From Candidatus Eremiobacterota bacterium (GTDB lineage Bacteria > Vulcanimicrobiota > Vulcanimicrobiia > Vulcanimicrobiales > Vulcanimicrobiaceae): a stretch of DNA of 50,328 bases. The stretch is taken from positions 1-50,328 of the forward strand of contig JAFAKB010000001.1 of NCBI GenBank assembly GCA_019235885.1, in the 5' to 3' direction. How positions within the stretch are numbered: position 1 is the first letter of the stretch; the number at the start of each line of letters is the position of its first letter. This document shows, in pieces, positions 7,884 to 16,763 of this stretch. The notes below the pieces were generated by a model. That model made no database searches. It was not told the DNA's origin and was given only the letters and a program-made list of their open reading frames with translations. The translations under genes were made by a program, and so were the position numbers.

Positions 7884-9701
7884 TTACACGAACGCCGCCG
7901 ACGATGCGCGCAGCGACTCGTATTCCGCGCGCAACGCGCGCAGGTACTCCGGATCGACGCGGCGGCCCGCGTGCGGCCCCCCGGCAACCGGCTCGGCGAA
8001 GAGCCGCTCGGGGAGCGTGTCGTCGTCGAGGCTCCAGCCGAGGCGCGCGTTGATCGCGCGCTTGCGCTCCCAGGTGCGCTGCGCGGCGGCGCGCAGGCCG
8101 TCGGCGTCGAGCGGCAGACCGCTCACCGCGCTCCACAGCGCCGCCGCCTCCGTCTCAAAATCGTCGAAGCAGTCGCGCACGAACTTGCACAGCACCAGGC
8201 TGTCCCAGGCAATCGCGCGGTCTTCGGCTGCGATCGCGTCGAGCGCGCGCGCGGCGTCGTCGCGTTCCGCCGACGGATCGCGCAGGTCGCGGTCGTACGT
8301 CGCGGCGCGGTTGTGGCATGCGCCGCGCGTGCACGTCGCCAGGCCGAGCGCGTACGTCGGCAGCGCGCGCGGCTCGTAGCCGGGCAGCTCCAGACCCTTG
8401 CAGTGCATCGCGAAGCGCTCCGCACCGCGGCCGATCCGCTGCGCGGCGGCACGCACGCCGTCCGCGAGCAGATCGCCCAAGCCGGCACGACGCTCGGCGA
8501 TCGCGTCGATCGCAGGCAGCAAGACCGCTGCGTTGCCGAAGCGCAGCTCGGCGCCGAACGCGTCGCGCGGAACCAGGTCGTGCTGCGCGCACTCCATCGC
8601 GAAGGCGATCGCGGAGCCGGTCGAGATCGTGTCGAGGCCGAGCTCATCGCAGCGCGCGATCGCGTCGAGCACCGCGTCGAGGTCGTCGACGCCACAGTTC
8701 GGGCCGAACGCCCAGACCGACTCGTACTCGCTCGCCGCCGCGGCGCGGCGGTCGCGCTGCTTGCGCACGTACAGGTGCTCGCACTGCACCGGACAACCGG
8801 CGCAACCGGCGCGCAACTCCAGATACGTGCCGTTCGACTCGCGCGCGCGCTCGGGCGTGACGTTTTCCGCGCCCTCGAACTGCGCGGCGGTGAAGTTGCG
8901 CGTCGGCAGCTGACCCATCCGCTGCAGCACGCGCAGGTTCGCACCCGTCCCCAGCACGCGGTACTTCGCCGTCTTCGGGCCGAGCGCGCGCTCGCGCAAC
9001 GTCGCCGAAAGCGCCGCGGTCGCGCGCGGATCGGCTATCGAAACCTCACCCTTCCCGCGCAGCGCCACCGCCTTGAGCCGCTTCGCGCCGAAGACCGCCC
9101 CGGTTCCGCCGCGGCCAGCTTGGCGCCCGTCGTTTTCGACCGAGGCAAACCGTACGCCGCGCTCGCCCGCGGCGCCGATCGCGCAGACGCGGAGCGAACG
9201 GTCACCGTAGGCAGCGCGCAAAGACTTCGCCGTCTCACGCGCCGACAAGCCCACCAGCGGCGAGGCGTCCTCGAAACGAATCTGGTCGCCGTCGATCGCA
9301 AGCGTCGTCCACTCTTCGGCGACGCCGGTGATCACGAGCGCCGCGAGGCCGCAGCGGCGGAGTACCGCAGAGAAGTGGCTCGACGAGAGGCCTTCGTTCA
9401 ACAAGCCGGTGAGCGGCGAGATCGTCGCCAGCGCGTGCTTGTTCGCAGCGGGAACCGGCGTCGACGCGAACGGTCCGGCCGCGAAGACGATCGGGTTCTC
9501 CGCTCCGAGCGGATCGATCGGACCGTGCACGCGCTCGTCGATCAGCCGCACCGCGAGCCCGACGCCGCCGAGCGCGTCGGCGAACACCTCGTCGCCGAGC
9601 ACGCCGCGGCGCCAGGTGCGCGTGGTGAGATCCACCTCGAGCAGCTCGCGCGGCCCGGCGTACGTTCCCGCGGCGGTGTGCGGACGCGGTTCCGTCCTCA
9701 T
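7884..9701 (-). CDS. Aldehyde:ferredoxin oxidoreductase (tungsten/molybdenum bis-pterin enzyme)
   Basis: The protein has 605 residues, the normal family length. AOR enzymes oxidise aldehydes to acids and reduce ferredoxin, using a bis-molybdopterin tungsten (or molybdenum) site and one 4Fe-4S cluster. The cluster ligands are visible as CAGCPVQC at about 300-307 plus a distal Cys in LVLCKF near 504. The N-terminal beta domain contains GGVGLAVRLI and GPFASTPVPAANK. ATG 9701 overlaps the stop of the preceding moaD-like gene (ATGA), which implies coupled translation. The upstream genes make the pterin cofactor and insert the metal, which supports a dedicated cofactor supply. The aldehyde substrate cannot be told from sequence. 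Confidence 0.92.
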   Translation of the reverse strand: MRTEPRPHTAAGTYAGPRELLEVDLTTRTWRRGVLGDEVFADALGGVGLAVRLIDERVHGPIDPLGAENPIVFAAGPFASTPVPAANKHALATISPLTGLLNEGLSSSHFSAVLRRCGLAALVITGVAEEWTTLAIDGDQIRFEDASPLVGLSARETAKSLRAAYGDRSLRVCAIGAAGERGVRFASVENDGRQAGRGGTGAVFGAKRLKAVALRGKGEVSIADPRATAALSATLRERALGPKTAKYRVLGTGANLRVLQRMGQLPTRNFTAAQFEGAENVTPERARESNGTYLELRAGCAGCPVQCEHLYVRKQRDRRAAAASEYESVWAFGPNCGVDDLDAVLDAIARCDELGLDTISTGSAIAFAMECAQHDLVPRDAFGAELRFGNAAVLLPAIDAIAERRAGLGDLLADGVRAAAQRIGRGAERFAMHCKGLELPGYEPRALPTYALGLATCTRGACHNRAATYDRDLRDPSAERDDAARALDAIAAEDRAIAWDSLVLCKFVRDCFDDFETEAAALWSAVSGLPLDADGLRAAAQRTWERKRAINARLGWSLDDDTLPERLFAEPVAGGPHAGRRVDPEYLRALRAEYESLRASSAAFV

Positions 9702-9967
9702 CCGCCGCTCGCCAGAAACAGCACGCAGGGATCGTCCTCGCAGCGGATCGTCTCGCCCGCGCGCAGCGCGCGGCGTCCGTCGAGCAGCAGCAGGTTCGGC
9801 TCGACCAGCGCGTCCAGCGACGGCGCGATCACGTCCGGAACGAGCGCCGGAGCCGCTTCGGCGAGCGCGCGCAGGAAGTCGTTCAGCGCGACCGGATCGT
9901 CCAGCGGAAGCGTCACGTGCGCGACGCCGGCGAGCGCGCGCGCCATCCCGAACAGCTCGACCTTCAC
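9698..9967 (-). CDS. MoaD/ThiS-family sulfur-carrier protein
   Basis: The protein has 89 residues of beta-grasp type and ends in Gly-Gly, the residue pair that is adenylated and thiocarboxylated for sulfur transfer to the pterin. It opens VKVELFGMARALAGV, typical of MoaD. GTG 9967 overlaps the stop of the upstream moeA-type gene (GTGA) and its own stop overlaps the AOR start (ATGA). It probably serves the AOR pterin cofactor, because AOR operons often contain such a small partner gene. ThiS-like roles are less likely in this context. Confidence 0.85.
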   Translation of the reverse strand: MKVELFGMARALAGVAHVTLPLDDPVALNDFLRALAEAAPALVPDVIAPSLDALVEPNLLLLDGRRALRAGETIRCEDDPCVLFLASGG

Positions 9968-11922
9968 CGCGCCGCCGCCGCTTCCGGCACGACGACGCGC
10001 ACCTCGCCGGCCTCGGCACAATCGTAGCCGCCGAGCGCCTTGATCTCGGCACGCAACGCCGGCTCGTGCAACAGCTCGATCACGCGCGCGATCCGCGGCT
10101 CCTCGAGCGCCGCCGCCGGCAGCGCGAGATCGTACGGCTCCCACGCAACGGAAACGAACTCCAACCCGAACGCGTGCGCAGCGGCGCGAATCGCGAGGCC
10201 GGTGTCGGCGCTGCCGTTCGCGACGAGCTGTCCGACGGCGAGGTGCGAGAACTCGATGCGCTCGTAGCCGGCGATCGCATCGGGCGCGAGCGCCGCGCGC
10301 GCGAGGAGCGCGTCGAGCAGAATCCGCGTCCCCGCGTCGGGCTGGCGGTTGACGTACCGCGCGTGCGTTCGCGCCACGTCGGCCAGCGAACGAATGCCGA
10401 GCGGGTTGCCGGGCGCGACCAGCAAACCTTGCTCGCGCCGTGCGAGCCGCACCAGCGCAACCGGCTCGCGCGGACCGTAGCGCCGCACCGCCGCGTCGTT
10501 GTACGTTCCCGTTTGCGGATCGAGCACGTGCGTGCCGGCCAGGTGCGCGGCGCGCTCGCGCAGGGCGACCAGCCCGGCGATGCTGCCGACGTGCGCGGAG
10601 ACGAGGTCGATCTCGTCGGCCGCGAGGCGTCCGGCGAGCAGGTCGAGCGCGACGTCGTGGCTGCCCACCGCGAGCAGCGTGCGCTCGATCTGCGCGAGCG
10701 GCCGCAGCGCGCGCGCCGTCACGCGCGTTCCGGCGCGCGCGCCCTCGCTGAAGCGCGGGATCGTCAGCAGCACGTTGGCGCGCGAGAGCGAGGTGATCAC
10801 GCCGGCGCCGCGCCGCAGCGGCGTCGCGACGAGCCGGCCGCCGACGCGCGCCGCGACCGCGCGCACGTACTCGTCCTCGCCGAGCGGCGAGTACAGCTTG
10901 CGCGCCAGCTCGACGTCGAGCTCGCGCGCTTCCGGCGAATCGCGCCGTCCGAGCCGTTCGAGCAGCGGCCGCAAGAACAGATCGGCGCAGATCGCGGCGC
11001 TCACCGGATAGCCGGGAATCCCGAGCAGCGGCACCGCTTTTTGCGACGCTGTCGCAGGACGCGCGACGGCGAGCACCAACGGATGCCCCGGCCGAATCGC
11101 GACGCCGTGCACCAGCACCTCGCCGAACCGCGCGAAGATGCGCGCCGTGTAGTCGTCGCGTCCGGCCGAGGAGCCGGCGTTCACCACCACGACGTCGCTC
11201 ACTGCGAGCGCCGCGCGCACCGCGCCCGCAAGCGCTTCTTCTTCATCGCGCACGCGCAGCGCGAGCGCTACGTCGCCGCCGTAGGTGCGAACGCACGCGC
11301 GCAGCAGAACGGCGTTCGAGTCGAGGATCGCGCCGGGCGGCGGCGCCTCGGCCGTCACGTCGACCAGCTCGTCGCCGGTGGTGATCACCGCGACGCGCGG
11401 CTTCCGAACGACCTCGACGCTCGCGACGCCCGCCGCGGCGCAAGCGGCCAGATCGGCCGCGCCGAGCCGCCGCATCGCCGGCACGACGACCTCGCTCGCG
11501 ACGACGTCTTCGCCGATCGCGCGCACGTGCTCGAACGGCGCGGCCGCCGCGCGAATCGCGACGTAGCCGTTCGCGCGCGGTTCGACCCGCTCGATCGGAA
11601 TGACGGCGTCGAACCCGTCCGGCAGGGGATCGCCGGTGTCGACGACCGGCGCTTCGTGCGGCGCGAGCTCGAGCGGCGCGGTCTCGAGCGCGCCGGCCGT
11701 CCGCGCCGCTACGACCGCGATCCCATCCATCGCGCAGGCGTGATAGTGCGGCGAGGAGAGCCGGGCGATCACCGGCCGCGCGGTGACGCGGTCGAGCGCG
11801 TCGTCGAGCGCAAGCGTCTCCGTCGCTTCGTTGCAAACACCCGCCTGCAGCAGTGCCTCGTCGAACCGCTCGCGCGCGCGTTCTAGCGGGATATCGTGCA
11901 GGAAGACGGTCCGCTCGCTCAC
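9964..11922 (-). CDS. moeA: MoeA with C-terminal periplasmic-binding-protein-like domain (molybdopterin molybdenumtransferase fusion)
   Basis: The protein has 652 residues. Residues about 1-420 are MoeA, which inserts metal into adenylylated molybdopterin. Visible parts are the HACAMDGIA segment, the pterin-binding core (ITTGDELVD, NAGSSAGRDD, HGVAIRPGHP, LLGIPGYPVSA) and domain IV. Residues about 430-640 form a PBP-like domain resembling molybdate/tungstate-binding proteins (LLAVGSHDVALDLLAGRL, then LLVAPGNPLGI). This fusion is known in archaea and some anaerobes and may sense or deliver the oxyanion. GTG 11922 overlaps the stop of the upstream moeA copy and the 3' end overlaps moaD by GTGA. 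Confidence 0.9.
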   Translation of the reverse strand: MSERTVFLHDIPLERARERFDEALLQAGVCNEATETLALDDALDRVTARPVIARLSSPHYHACAMDGIAVVAARTAGALETAPLELAPHEAPVVDTGDPLPDGFDAVIPIERVEPRANGYVAIRAAAAPFEHVRAIGEDVVASEVVVPAMRRLGAADLAACAAAGVASVEVVRKPRVAVITTGDELVDVTAEAPPPGAILDSNAVLLRACVRTYGGDVALALRVRDEEEALAGAVRAALAVSDVVVVNAGSSAGRDDYTARIFARFGEVLVHGVAIRPGHPLVLAVARPATASQKAVPLLGIPGYPVSAAICADLFLRPLLERLGRRDSPEARELDVELARKLYSPLGEDEYVRAVAARVGGRLVATPLRRGAGVITSLSRANVLLTIPRFSEGARAGTRVTARALRPLAQIERTLLAVGSHDVALDLLAGRLAADEIDLVSAHVGSIAGLVALRERAAHLAGTHVLDPQTGTYNDAAVRRYGPREPVALVRLARREQGLLVAPGNPLGIRSLADVARTHARYVNRQPDAGTRILLDALLARAALAPDAIAGYERIEFSHLAVGQLVANGSADTGLAIRAAAHAFGLEFVSVAWEPYDLALPAAALEEPRIARVIELLHEPALRAEIKALGGYDCAEAGEVRVVVPEAAAAR

Positions 11923-13177
11923 GGCAGGATCACGCGCACGCGCTCGCCCGCGGTGAGACCGCTGCGGTCGAGCGGGACCGCGATCAGCGCGTCGGCGCGG
12001 ACCAGCGTGAAGATGAGATTCGACGAACCGAACACCGGCGTCGCGTGCAGCACGCCCTCGCCGTCGCGCGCCAGCGCGCACGCGACGAAGTCTTCGCGCC
12101 CCGGCCGCGACTGCACCGGAACGTCGAGCACCGCGCTCGTCTCGCGCGCGTCGAACCCTTCGTCATCGATGCGCTCGCCGCCGAGCAGCCGCACCAGCGG
12201 CGCGACGATCCGCCACGCGACGACGAGCGCGCTGGCGGGATTCCCCGGCAACCCGACGACCGGCGTTCCGTCGCAGACCGCGAGCACGGTCGGCTTCCCC
12301 GGCTTGATCGCGAGCCCGTGCACCAGCACGCCCGGCGCGCCGAGCCGCGCGACGACGTCCGCCGTCAGATCGCGAACCGAAACGGACGAGCCCGCCGACA
12401 GCACCACCGCGTCGGCGTCCGCGAGCGCCTCGCGCAGCGCGCCCTCGAGCGCCGCCGCGTCGTCCGGCGCGATCCCGCGCGGCACCGGCACGCCGCCGGC
12501 CTGGCTCACCACGGCCGCGATCGTGCCGGCGTTCACGTCGCGCACCTGCGCCGGCCCGGGGACCGCGCTCGCCGGAACCACCTCGTCGCCGGTCGAGAGG
12601 ATCGCGATCCGCGGCCGCGCCACAACCCCGACCCGGGTGATCCCCAGCGCCGCCAGGCCGCCGACGTCGGCCGCCCGCAGCCGCCGCCCCACCGGCACCG
12701 CGACCGCTCCCGAGCGCACGTCCTCGCCGACGGTCAGCACGTTCTCGCCGCACGCCGCCGCGGCCAGCACCTCAACCTCAGCCTGTCCTGGGCTCGTCGA
12801 AGGATGCAGGTTCGGTCCTCGACCATCACGACGGCGTCGGCTCCCGGCGGCAGCATCGCGCCGGTGTGGATGCGAACCGCCTCGCGCGCGCCGACGGCGC
12901 AGTCCGGGACGACGCCGGTCGGCACGTCGCCCGCGACTCGTAGATAGGCCGGGGACTGTTCCGAGGCCCCGTGCGTGTCGGCGGCCCGCACGGCGTAGCC
13001 GTCCATCATCGCCCGGGCGAACGCCGGCAGCGTCTCCCTCGCCACGACGTCGGCGGCCAACACCCGCCCGAACGCCGCCTCGAGCGCGACGGTTTCCGAG
13101 CGCTCGATTGGGGAACAAGCGCGCCCGAGGACTGCAAACGCCTCGCCGGGGGGCAGGACGGTGAACAGCTCGCTCAT
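11919..13177 (-). pseudogene. moeA: Frameshifted moeA (first copy of the operon)
   Basis: This is a second MoeA of about 418 residues split over two frames. The first part (ATG 13177) reads MoeA domains I-II up to GAMLPPGADAVVMVED near 12820. From about 12770 the +1-shifted frame continues with EVEVLAAAACGENV and the pterin-binding core (ILSTGDEVV, LSAGSSVS, HGLAIKPGKP, VGLPGNPASAL) to the stop at 11919. The join coincides with a CCTTCGACGAGCCCAGGACAG-type repeat, which suggests that insertion broke the frame. A sequencing error or programmed frameshift is less likely but not excluded. The intact MoeA-PBP gene immediately downstream may compensate. Confidence 0.85.
12776..12806 (-). repeat. 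Dispersed repeat at the moeA frameshift, copy 3
   Basis: On the minus strand the segment reads CATCCTTCGACGAGCCC followed by AGGACAGGCTGAGG. It shares CCTTCGAC and GGCTGAGG/GGCTCAGG with the copies at 2204-2238 and 2794-2816. It sits exactly where the two moeA frames diverge. Confidence 0.55.
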
Positions 13178-13207
13178 ACGAGGCTCGCCGGTCTAACCGA
13201 GCGAAAC

Positions 13208-14851
13208 TTGGTTCCTTTCCCCTGGTCGCTGCCGAGGAGCACGACGATTCTCACGTTACCGAACACTTCGCAGTCCTTCGACGAACATCTGTCCAGCCTC
13301 GGCTTGGACGGCGTCGGGACGGTGTACCGCAACCAGAGCGTCGCGCAGCTCTACGAGCACGCCTTGGCGCGCGGCGAGGGCGTCCTCGGCGCCGACGGGC
13401 AGTTCGTCGTCGAGACCGGAAAGCACACCGGCCGCTCGCCGAACGACAAGTTCTTCGTCCGCGAGCCGGGCAGCGAGACGCACATCGACTGGTCGGTGAA
13501 CAAGCCGCTCGACGCGGCGCGCTTCGACGCGCTCCTGGGCCGCGTCGGCGAGTACCTCGCCGGCAAGGACGTCTTCGCGCTCGACTGCCACGTCGGCGCC
13601 GACCCGCGCTACCGGCTTCCGGTCCGCGTCATCACCGAATACGCCTGGCAGTCGCTGTTCGCGCGCGAGCTGTTCATCGACGACGCCGACGACGCCGCTG
13701 AGACGTTCTCGCCCGAGTTCACCGTGATCGACGCCGCGCTCTTCGAAGCCGATCCCCCGCGCGACGGCACCAACTCGCCGACGTTCGTCGTCGTCAACTT
13801 TGCGCGCAAGATCATCTTGATCGGCGGAACGCGCTACGCCGGCGAGGTCAAGAAGTCGGTCTTCACGGTGATGAACTACCTGATGCCGCTGCGCGAAGTG
13901 CTCTCGATGCACTGCTCGGCGAACGTCGGCACGGACGGCGCGGTGGCGATCTTCTTCGGCCTTTCGGGGACCGGCAAGACGACGCTTTCCGCCGACGCGA
14001 ACCGGCCGCTGATCGGCGACGACGAGCACGGCTGGTCGGCCGACGGCGTCTTCAACCTCGAAGGCGGCTGCTACGCGAAAGTCATCAAGCTCTCGCAGGC
14101 AGCCGAACCCGAGATCTGGGCGGCGACGCACCGCTTCGGCACGGTGCTGGAGAACGTCGCGATCGATCCGCAGACGCGCGCGCTCGACCTCGACTCGCAG
14201 GCGAAAACGGAGAACACGCGCGCCGCGTACCCGGTCGACTTCCTGCCGAACTTCGTGAAGAGCGGGATGGCGGGGCATCCGAAGACGATCATCATGCTCA
14301 CCGCCGACGCGTTCGGCGTGCTGCCGCCGATCGCGAAGCTCAGCGCGGAGCAGGCGATGTACCACTTCCTCTCCGGCTACACCGCGAAGGTCGCCGGCAC
14401 CGAGCGCGGGATCACCGAGCCGACCGCGACGTTCTCGGCCTGCTTCGGCGCGCCGTTCATGGTCCACCATCCGACCGTCTACGCGAAACTGCTCGGCGAG
14501 CGGATCGCCGCCCACGAGGCGAGCTGCTGGCTGGTCAACACCGGTTGGACCGGCGGGCCCTACGGCATCGGCAAGCGCATGAAGATCGGCTACACCCGCG
14601 CGATGGTGAACGCGGCGATCGGCGGCCGCCTCGCGAGCGCGCGGTACGAGACGGAGCCGTTCTTCGGCCTCGCGATCCCGACGGCGGTGCCCGACGTGCC
14701 GAGCGAGGTGCTGAACCCGCGCAACGCCTGGGACGACAAAGCCGCCTACGACGCCCAAGCGCGCAGGCTCGCCGGGCTGTTCGCGAACAACTTCAAAAAG
14801 TTCGAAGCGCACGCTTCACCGGAGTTGCGCAAGGTCGCCATCAAGGCATAG
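13208..14851 (+). CDS. pckA: ATP-dependent phosphoenolpyruvate carboxykinase
   Basis: It converts oxaloacetate and ATP to PEP, CO2 and ADP, the entry step of gluconeogenesis. The P-loop GLSGTGKTTLS is near residues 250-260 and the metal/ATP motif IGDDEHGWS near 270. The substrate region GKHTGRSPNDKF and the C-terminal TGWTGGPYGIGKRM are present. Typical length is about 530. The start is uncertain. TTG 13208 gives 547 residues but has no good ribosome site. ATT 13247 (534 residues) has AGGAG at 13235-13239 with 7-base spacing and fits family length better. The gene is divergent from the moeA operon, with only about 30-70 bases between them. Confidence 0.95.
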   Translation: MVPFPWSLPRSTTILTLPNTSQSFDEHLSSLGLDGVGTVYRNQSVAQLYEHALARGEGVLGADGQFVVETGKHTGRSPNDKFFVREPGSETHIDWSVNKPLDAARFDALLGRVGEYLAGKDVFALDCHVGADPRYRLPVRVITEYAWQSLFARELFIDDADDAAETFSPEFTVIDAALFEADPPRDGTNSPTFVVVNFARKIILIGGTRYAGEVKKSVFTVMNYLMPLREVLSMHCSANVGTDGAVAIFFGLSGTGKTTLSADANRPLIGDDEHGWSADGVFNLEGGCYAKVIKLSQAAEPEIWAATHRFGTVLENVAIDPQTRALDLDSQAKTENTRAAYPVDFLPNFVKSGMAGHPKTIIMLTADAFGVLPPIAKLSAEQAMYHFLSGYTAKVAGTERGITEPTATFSACFGAPFMVHHPTVYAKLLGERIAAHEASCWLVNTGWTGGPYGIGKRMKIGYTRAMVNAAIGGRLASARYETEPFFGLAIPTAVPDVPSEVLNPRNAWDDKAAYDAQARRLAGLFANNFKKFEAHASPELRKVAIKA

Positions 14852-14997
14852 CGACCTATCCGTTCGGGGAGTTTTGCGCAGCATGCACGCGCGGTCCCTT
14901 TCGTGCGCCCGGTAGTTCTGCTAGGTATGCTCTCTCAGTCGGACAACGGCGGTGCATACCACTTCATCTCGCACGTCTTCGGAGGCGTCGTCTTTTT

Positions 14998-16248
14998 ATG
15001 TACTTCAGAACGCTCGCGGGCGGCGCCGTTTGTGCAGCGCTCGCGCTGTCAATGGCAGCCTGCTCCGGCGGCGGTAACTCGGCGCTTCCCACGGCGTCGA
15101 CCAACGCTCCCCCGACCGGAAATAACGGCGCGACGATCGCCAGCGTCGGCTCGAGCATCTTGCAGCCGGCGAGCACTTCTCACGTGCAGCTGGTCGGCAA
15201 CGCGTCCGCGCCCGCGACCGTCGACGAAACCGACGCCGCCACGATCGCGGCATCGCTCGCGTCCGTCAACCAGAGCCAAGTCGCCGGAATGCAGGAAGAA
15301 GCGGCGCATACGCGCCCGACGAACTCCGCGGCGGGCCCGGTGACGCCGTCCGCGCACGGGCGCCGCGCGCAGGACGTCGCGATGAACTCGCCGCTCGACT
15401 TGCTGTACATCGGCGGTCCCGTGCTGGGCAGCGCCGTCTCGAACAACATCTACATCAACTGCACCGCGTCGTGCCGCGCGTCGTCCGGTCTGCAGCCGGG
15501 GCAGTTCTTGAGCGACCTCGGCAAAGACGAGTACACCGAGCTGCTCTACCAGTATCTGGCCAGCCCGGGCGTCGCGATCTCCACGCCGCTGACCGGCCGC
15601 TACACCAAAGGCCCCGGAGTCGACATCGCGTGGACGCCCGGACCGGCCAACGCGCAGCCCGGGTACACCAACCCGCTCGTCCGCTTCGGCGACATCGCCA
15701 ACTGGCTCGTCGCGACGATCGGCGCGGTCAACGGTCTGAACGACGGTCAGAACCACGTCTACAACATCTTCCTCCCGCCGAACACCGATCGCTGCCTCAG
15801 CGCGTCGCGCTGCTACTCGCCGGACCAGCCCGCGACGAACACGTTCTGCGCGTATCACAGCTACGCGTTGCTGACGACCAATACCGGTGTGGTGCCGATC
15901 TACTACACGCTGATTCCGGACCAAGGCACCCCCAGCTGCACGCCGCCCGGCAATCTGCCGCTGCCGAACCAGGTGGGTTCGAACCAGCGGACCGACGCGA
16001 CGGACTCGACGCTTTCCCATGAGCTGTTCGAGACGATCACCGATCCGCAGCTCGACGCCTGGTACAACCTGAACCTGAACAGCGAGATCGGCGACCTCTG
16101 CGCGTACTACGATAACTTCGTGACGATCAACCACCACAAGTACATGATCCAGTCGGAGTACTCCGACATCGGCCACATGTGCATCTCGGCGAACCTGACC
16201 AACGAAAACCTGGTGACGATCCCGGGCTCGAGCTCAGGCGGCCACTAG
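14998..16248 (+). CDS. Exported lipoprotein resembling EXORDIUM/phosphate-induced protein 1, with HExxE metal-site-like motif
   Basis: The protein has 416 residues. The lipobox is at about residue 22 (LSMAAC). After a Ser/Thr/Ala-rich linker comes a domain with LLYIGGPVLGSAVSNNIYIN and a C-terminal segment LSHELFETITDP (His near 341) followed by a WYN...EIGDLC stretch. That pattern resembles the plant EXORDIUM/PHI-1 family and related bacterial proteins, where His-Glu residues look like a zinc peptidase site. Enzymatic activity is not proven for that family. GGAGG lies 12 bases before the ATG. An inverted repeat GGTATGC/GCATACC at 14924-14930 and 14954-14960 lies in the leader. A strong hairpin follows the gene. 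Confidence 0.68.
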   Translation: MYFRTLAGGAVCAALALSMAACSGGGNSALPTASTNAPPTGNNGATIASVGSSILQPASTSHVQLVGNASAPATVDETDAATIAASLASVNQSQVAGMQEEAAHTRPTNSAAGPVTPSAHGRRAQDVAMNSPLDLLYIGGPVLGSAVSNNIYINCTASCRASSGLQPGQFLSDLGKDEYTELLYQYLASPGVAISTPLTGRYTKGPGVDIAWTPGPANAQPGYTNPLVRFGDIANWLVATIGAVNGLNDGQNHVYNIFLPPNTDRCLSASRCYSPDQPATNTFCAYHSYALLTTNTGVVPIYYTLIPDQGTPSCTPPGNLPLPNQVGSNQRTDATDSTLSHELFETITDPQLDAWYNLNLNSEIGDLCAYYDNFVTINHHKYMIQSEYSDIGHMCISANLTNENLVTIPGSSSGGH

Positions 16249-16275
16249 GCGCCGTCTCCGGCGCGCAGTCGACAA

Positions 16276-16305
16276 GCAGGGGCCGCGGGAAACCGCGGCC
16301 CCTGC
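16276..16305. terminator. Strong hairpin, probable terminator after the EXORDIUM-like gene
   Basis: There is a 13-base-pair perfect stem (GCAGGGGCCGCGG with its complement) closed by a GAAA loop, 28 bases after the stop codon. No T-tract follows, so it may act as a factor-assisted terminator or 3' stabiliser. Confidence 0.65.
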
Positions 16306-16323
16306 GCGCGAATACCCCGGTCG

Positions 16324-16743
16324 ATGAGGTCGACGCTCGCGCCCGGGCTCGCCGTCCGGAAGTCCGCGATTCACGGCCGCGGCTGCTTCGCGACGATCCC
16401 GTTCGCGCGGCGCAAAAAGATCGCCGAGTACACGGGCGAGCGGATCACCAACGCCGAGGCCGAGCGGCGCGGAACGCCGCGCCGCATCTTGCGGATCAGC
16501 GGGCTCGACGACCGCTGGAGCCTCGACGGAAGCCGGGGCGGGAACGGCACGCACTACATCAACCACTCGTGCCGCCCGAACGCGTTCATGCAGACGATCG
16601 GCGGCAAGTTGCTCGTGCTGGCGCTGCGCGACATCGAGCCGGGCGAGGAGATCACGGTCGACTACGTGGCGACGTACCACTCCGACAAGAAGCGCTGCAC
16701 GTGCGGGGTGCCGGGCTGCCGTGGCACGATCAACAAACTGTAG
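16324..16743 (+). CDS. SET-domain protein (putative protein-lysine methyltransferase)
   Basis: The protein has 139 residues and is almost only a SET domain. It shows SAIHGRGCFATIPFARRKKI at the start, the S-adenosylmethionine and knot motif NHSCRPNAF near residues 80-88 and the catalytic GEEITVDYVATY. It ends with a Cys-rich post-SET-like tail (CTCGVPGC). SET enzymes methylate protein lysines; in bacteria the target is usually unknown. Its compact form matches stand-alone bacterial SET proteins probably obtained from eukaryotes. It lies 20 bases upstream of the dioxygenase gene, but no functional link is obvious. Confidence 0.9.
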   Translation: MRSTLAPGLAVRKSAIHGRGCFATIPFARRKKIAEYTGERITNAEAERRGTPRRILRISGLDDRWSLDGSRGGNGTHYINHSCRPNAFMQTIGGKLLVLALRDIEPGEEITVDYVATYHSDKKRCTCGVPGCRGTINKL

Positions 16744-16763
16744 CGCCTTCGGAGGTCTAACGC

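Noticed and set aside
13256-14812. 500-codon minus-strand frame opposite PEP carboxykinase
   Set aside because: Shadow of an unambiguous enzyme gene.
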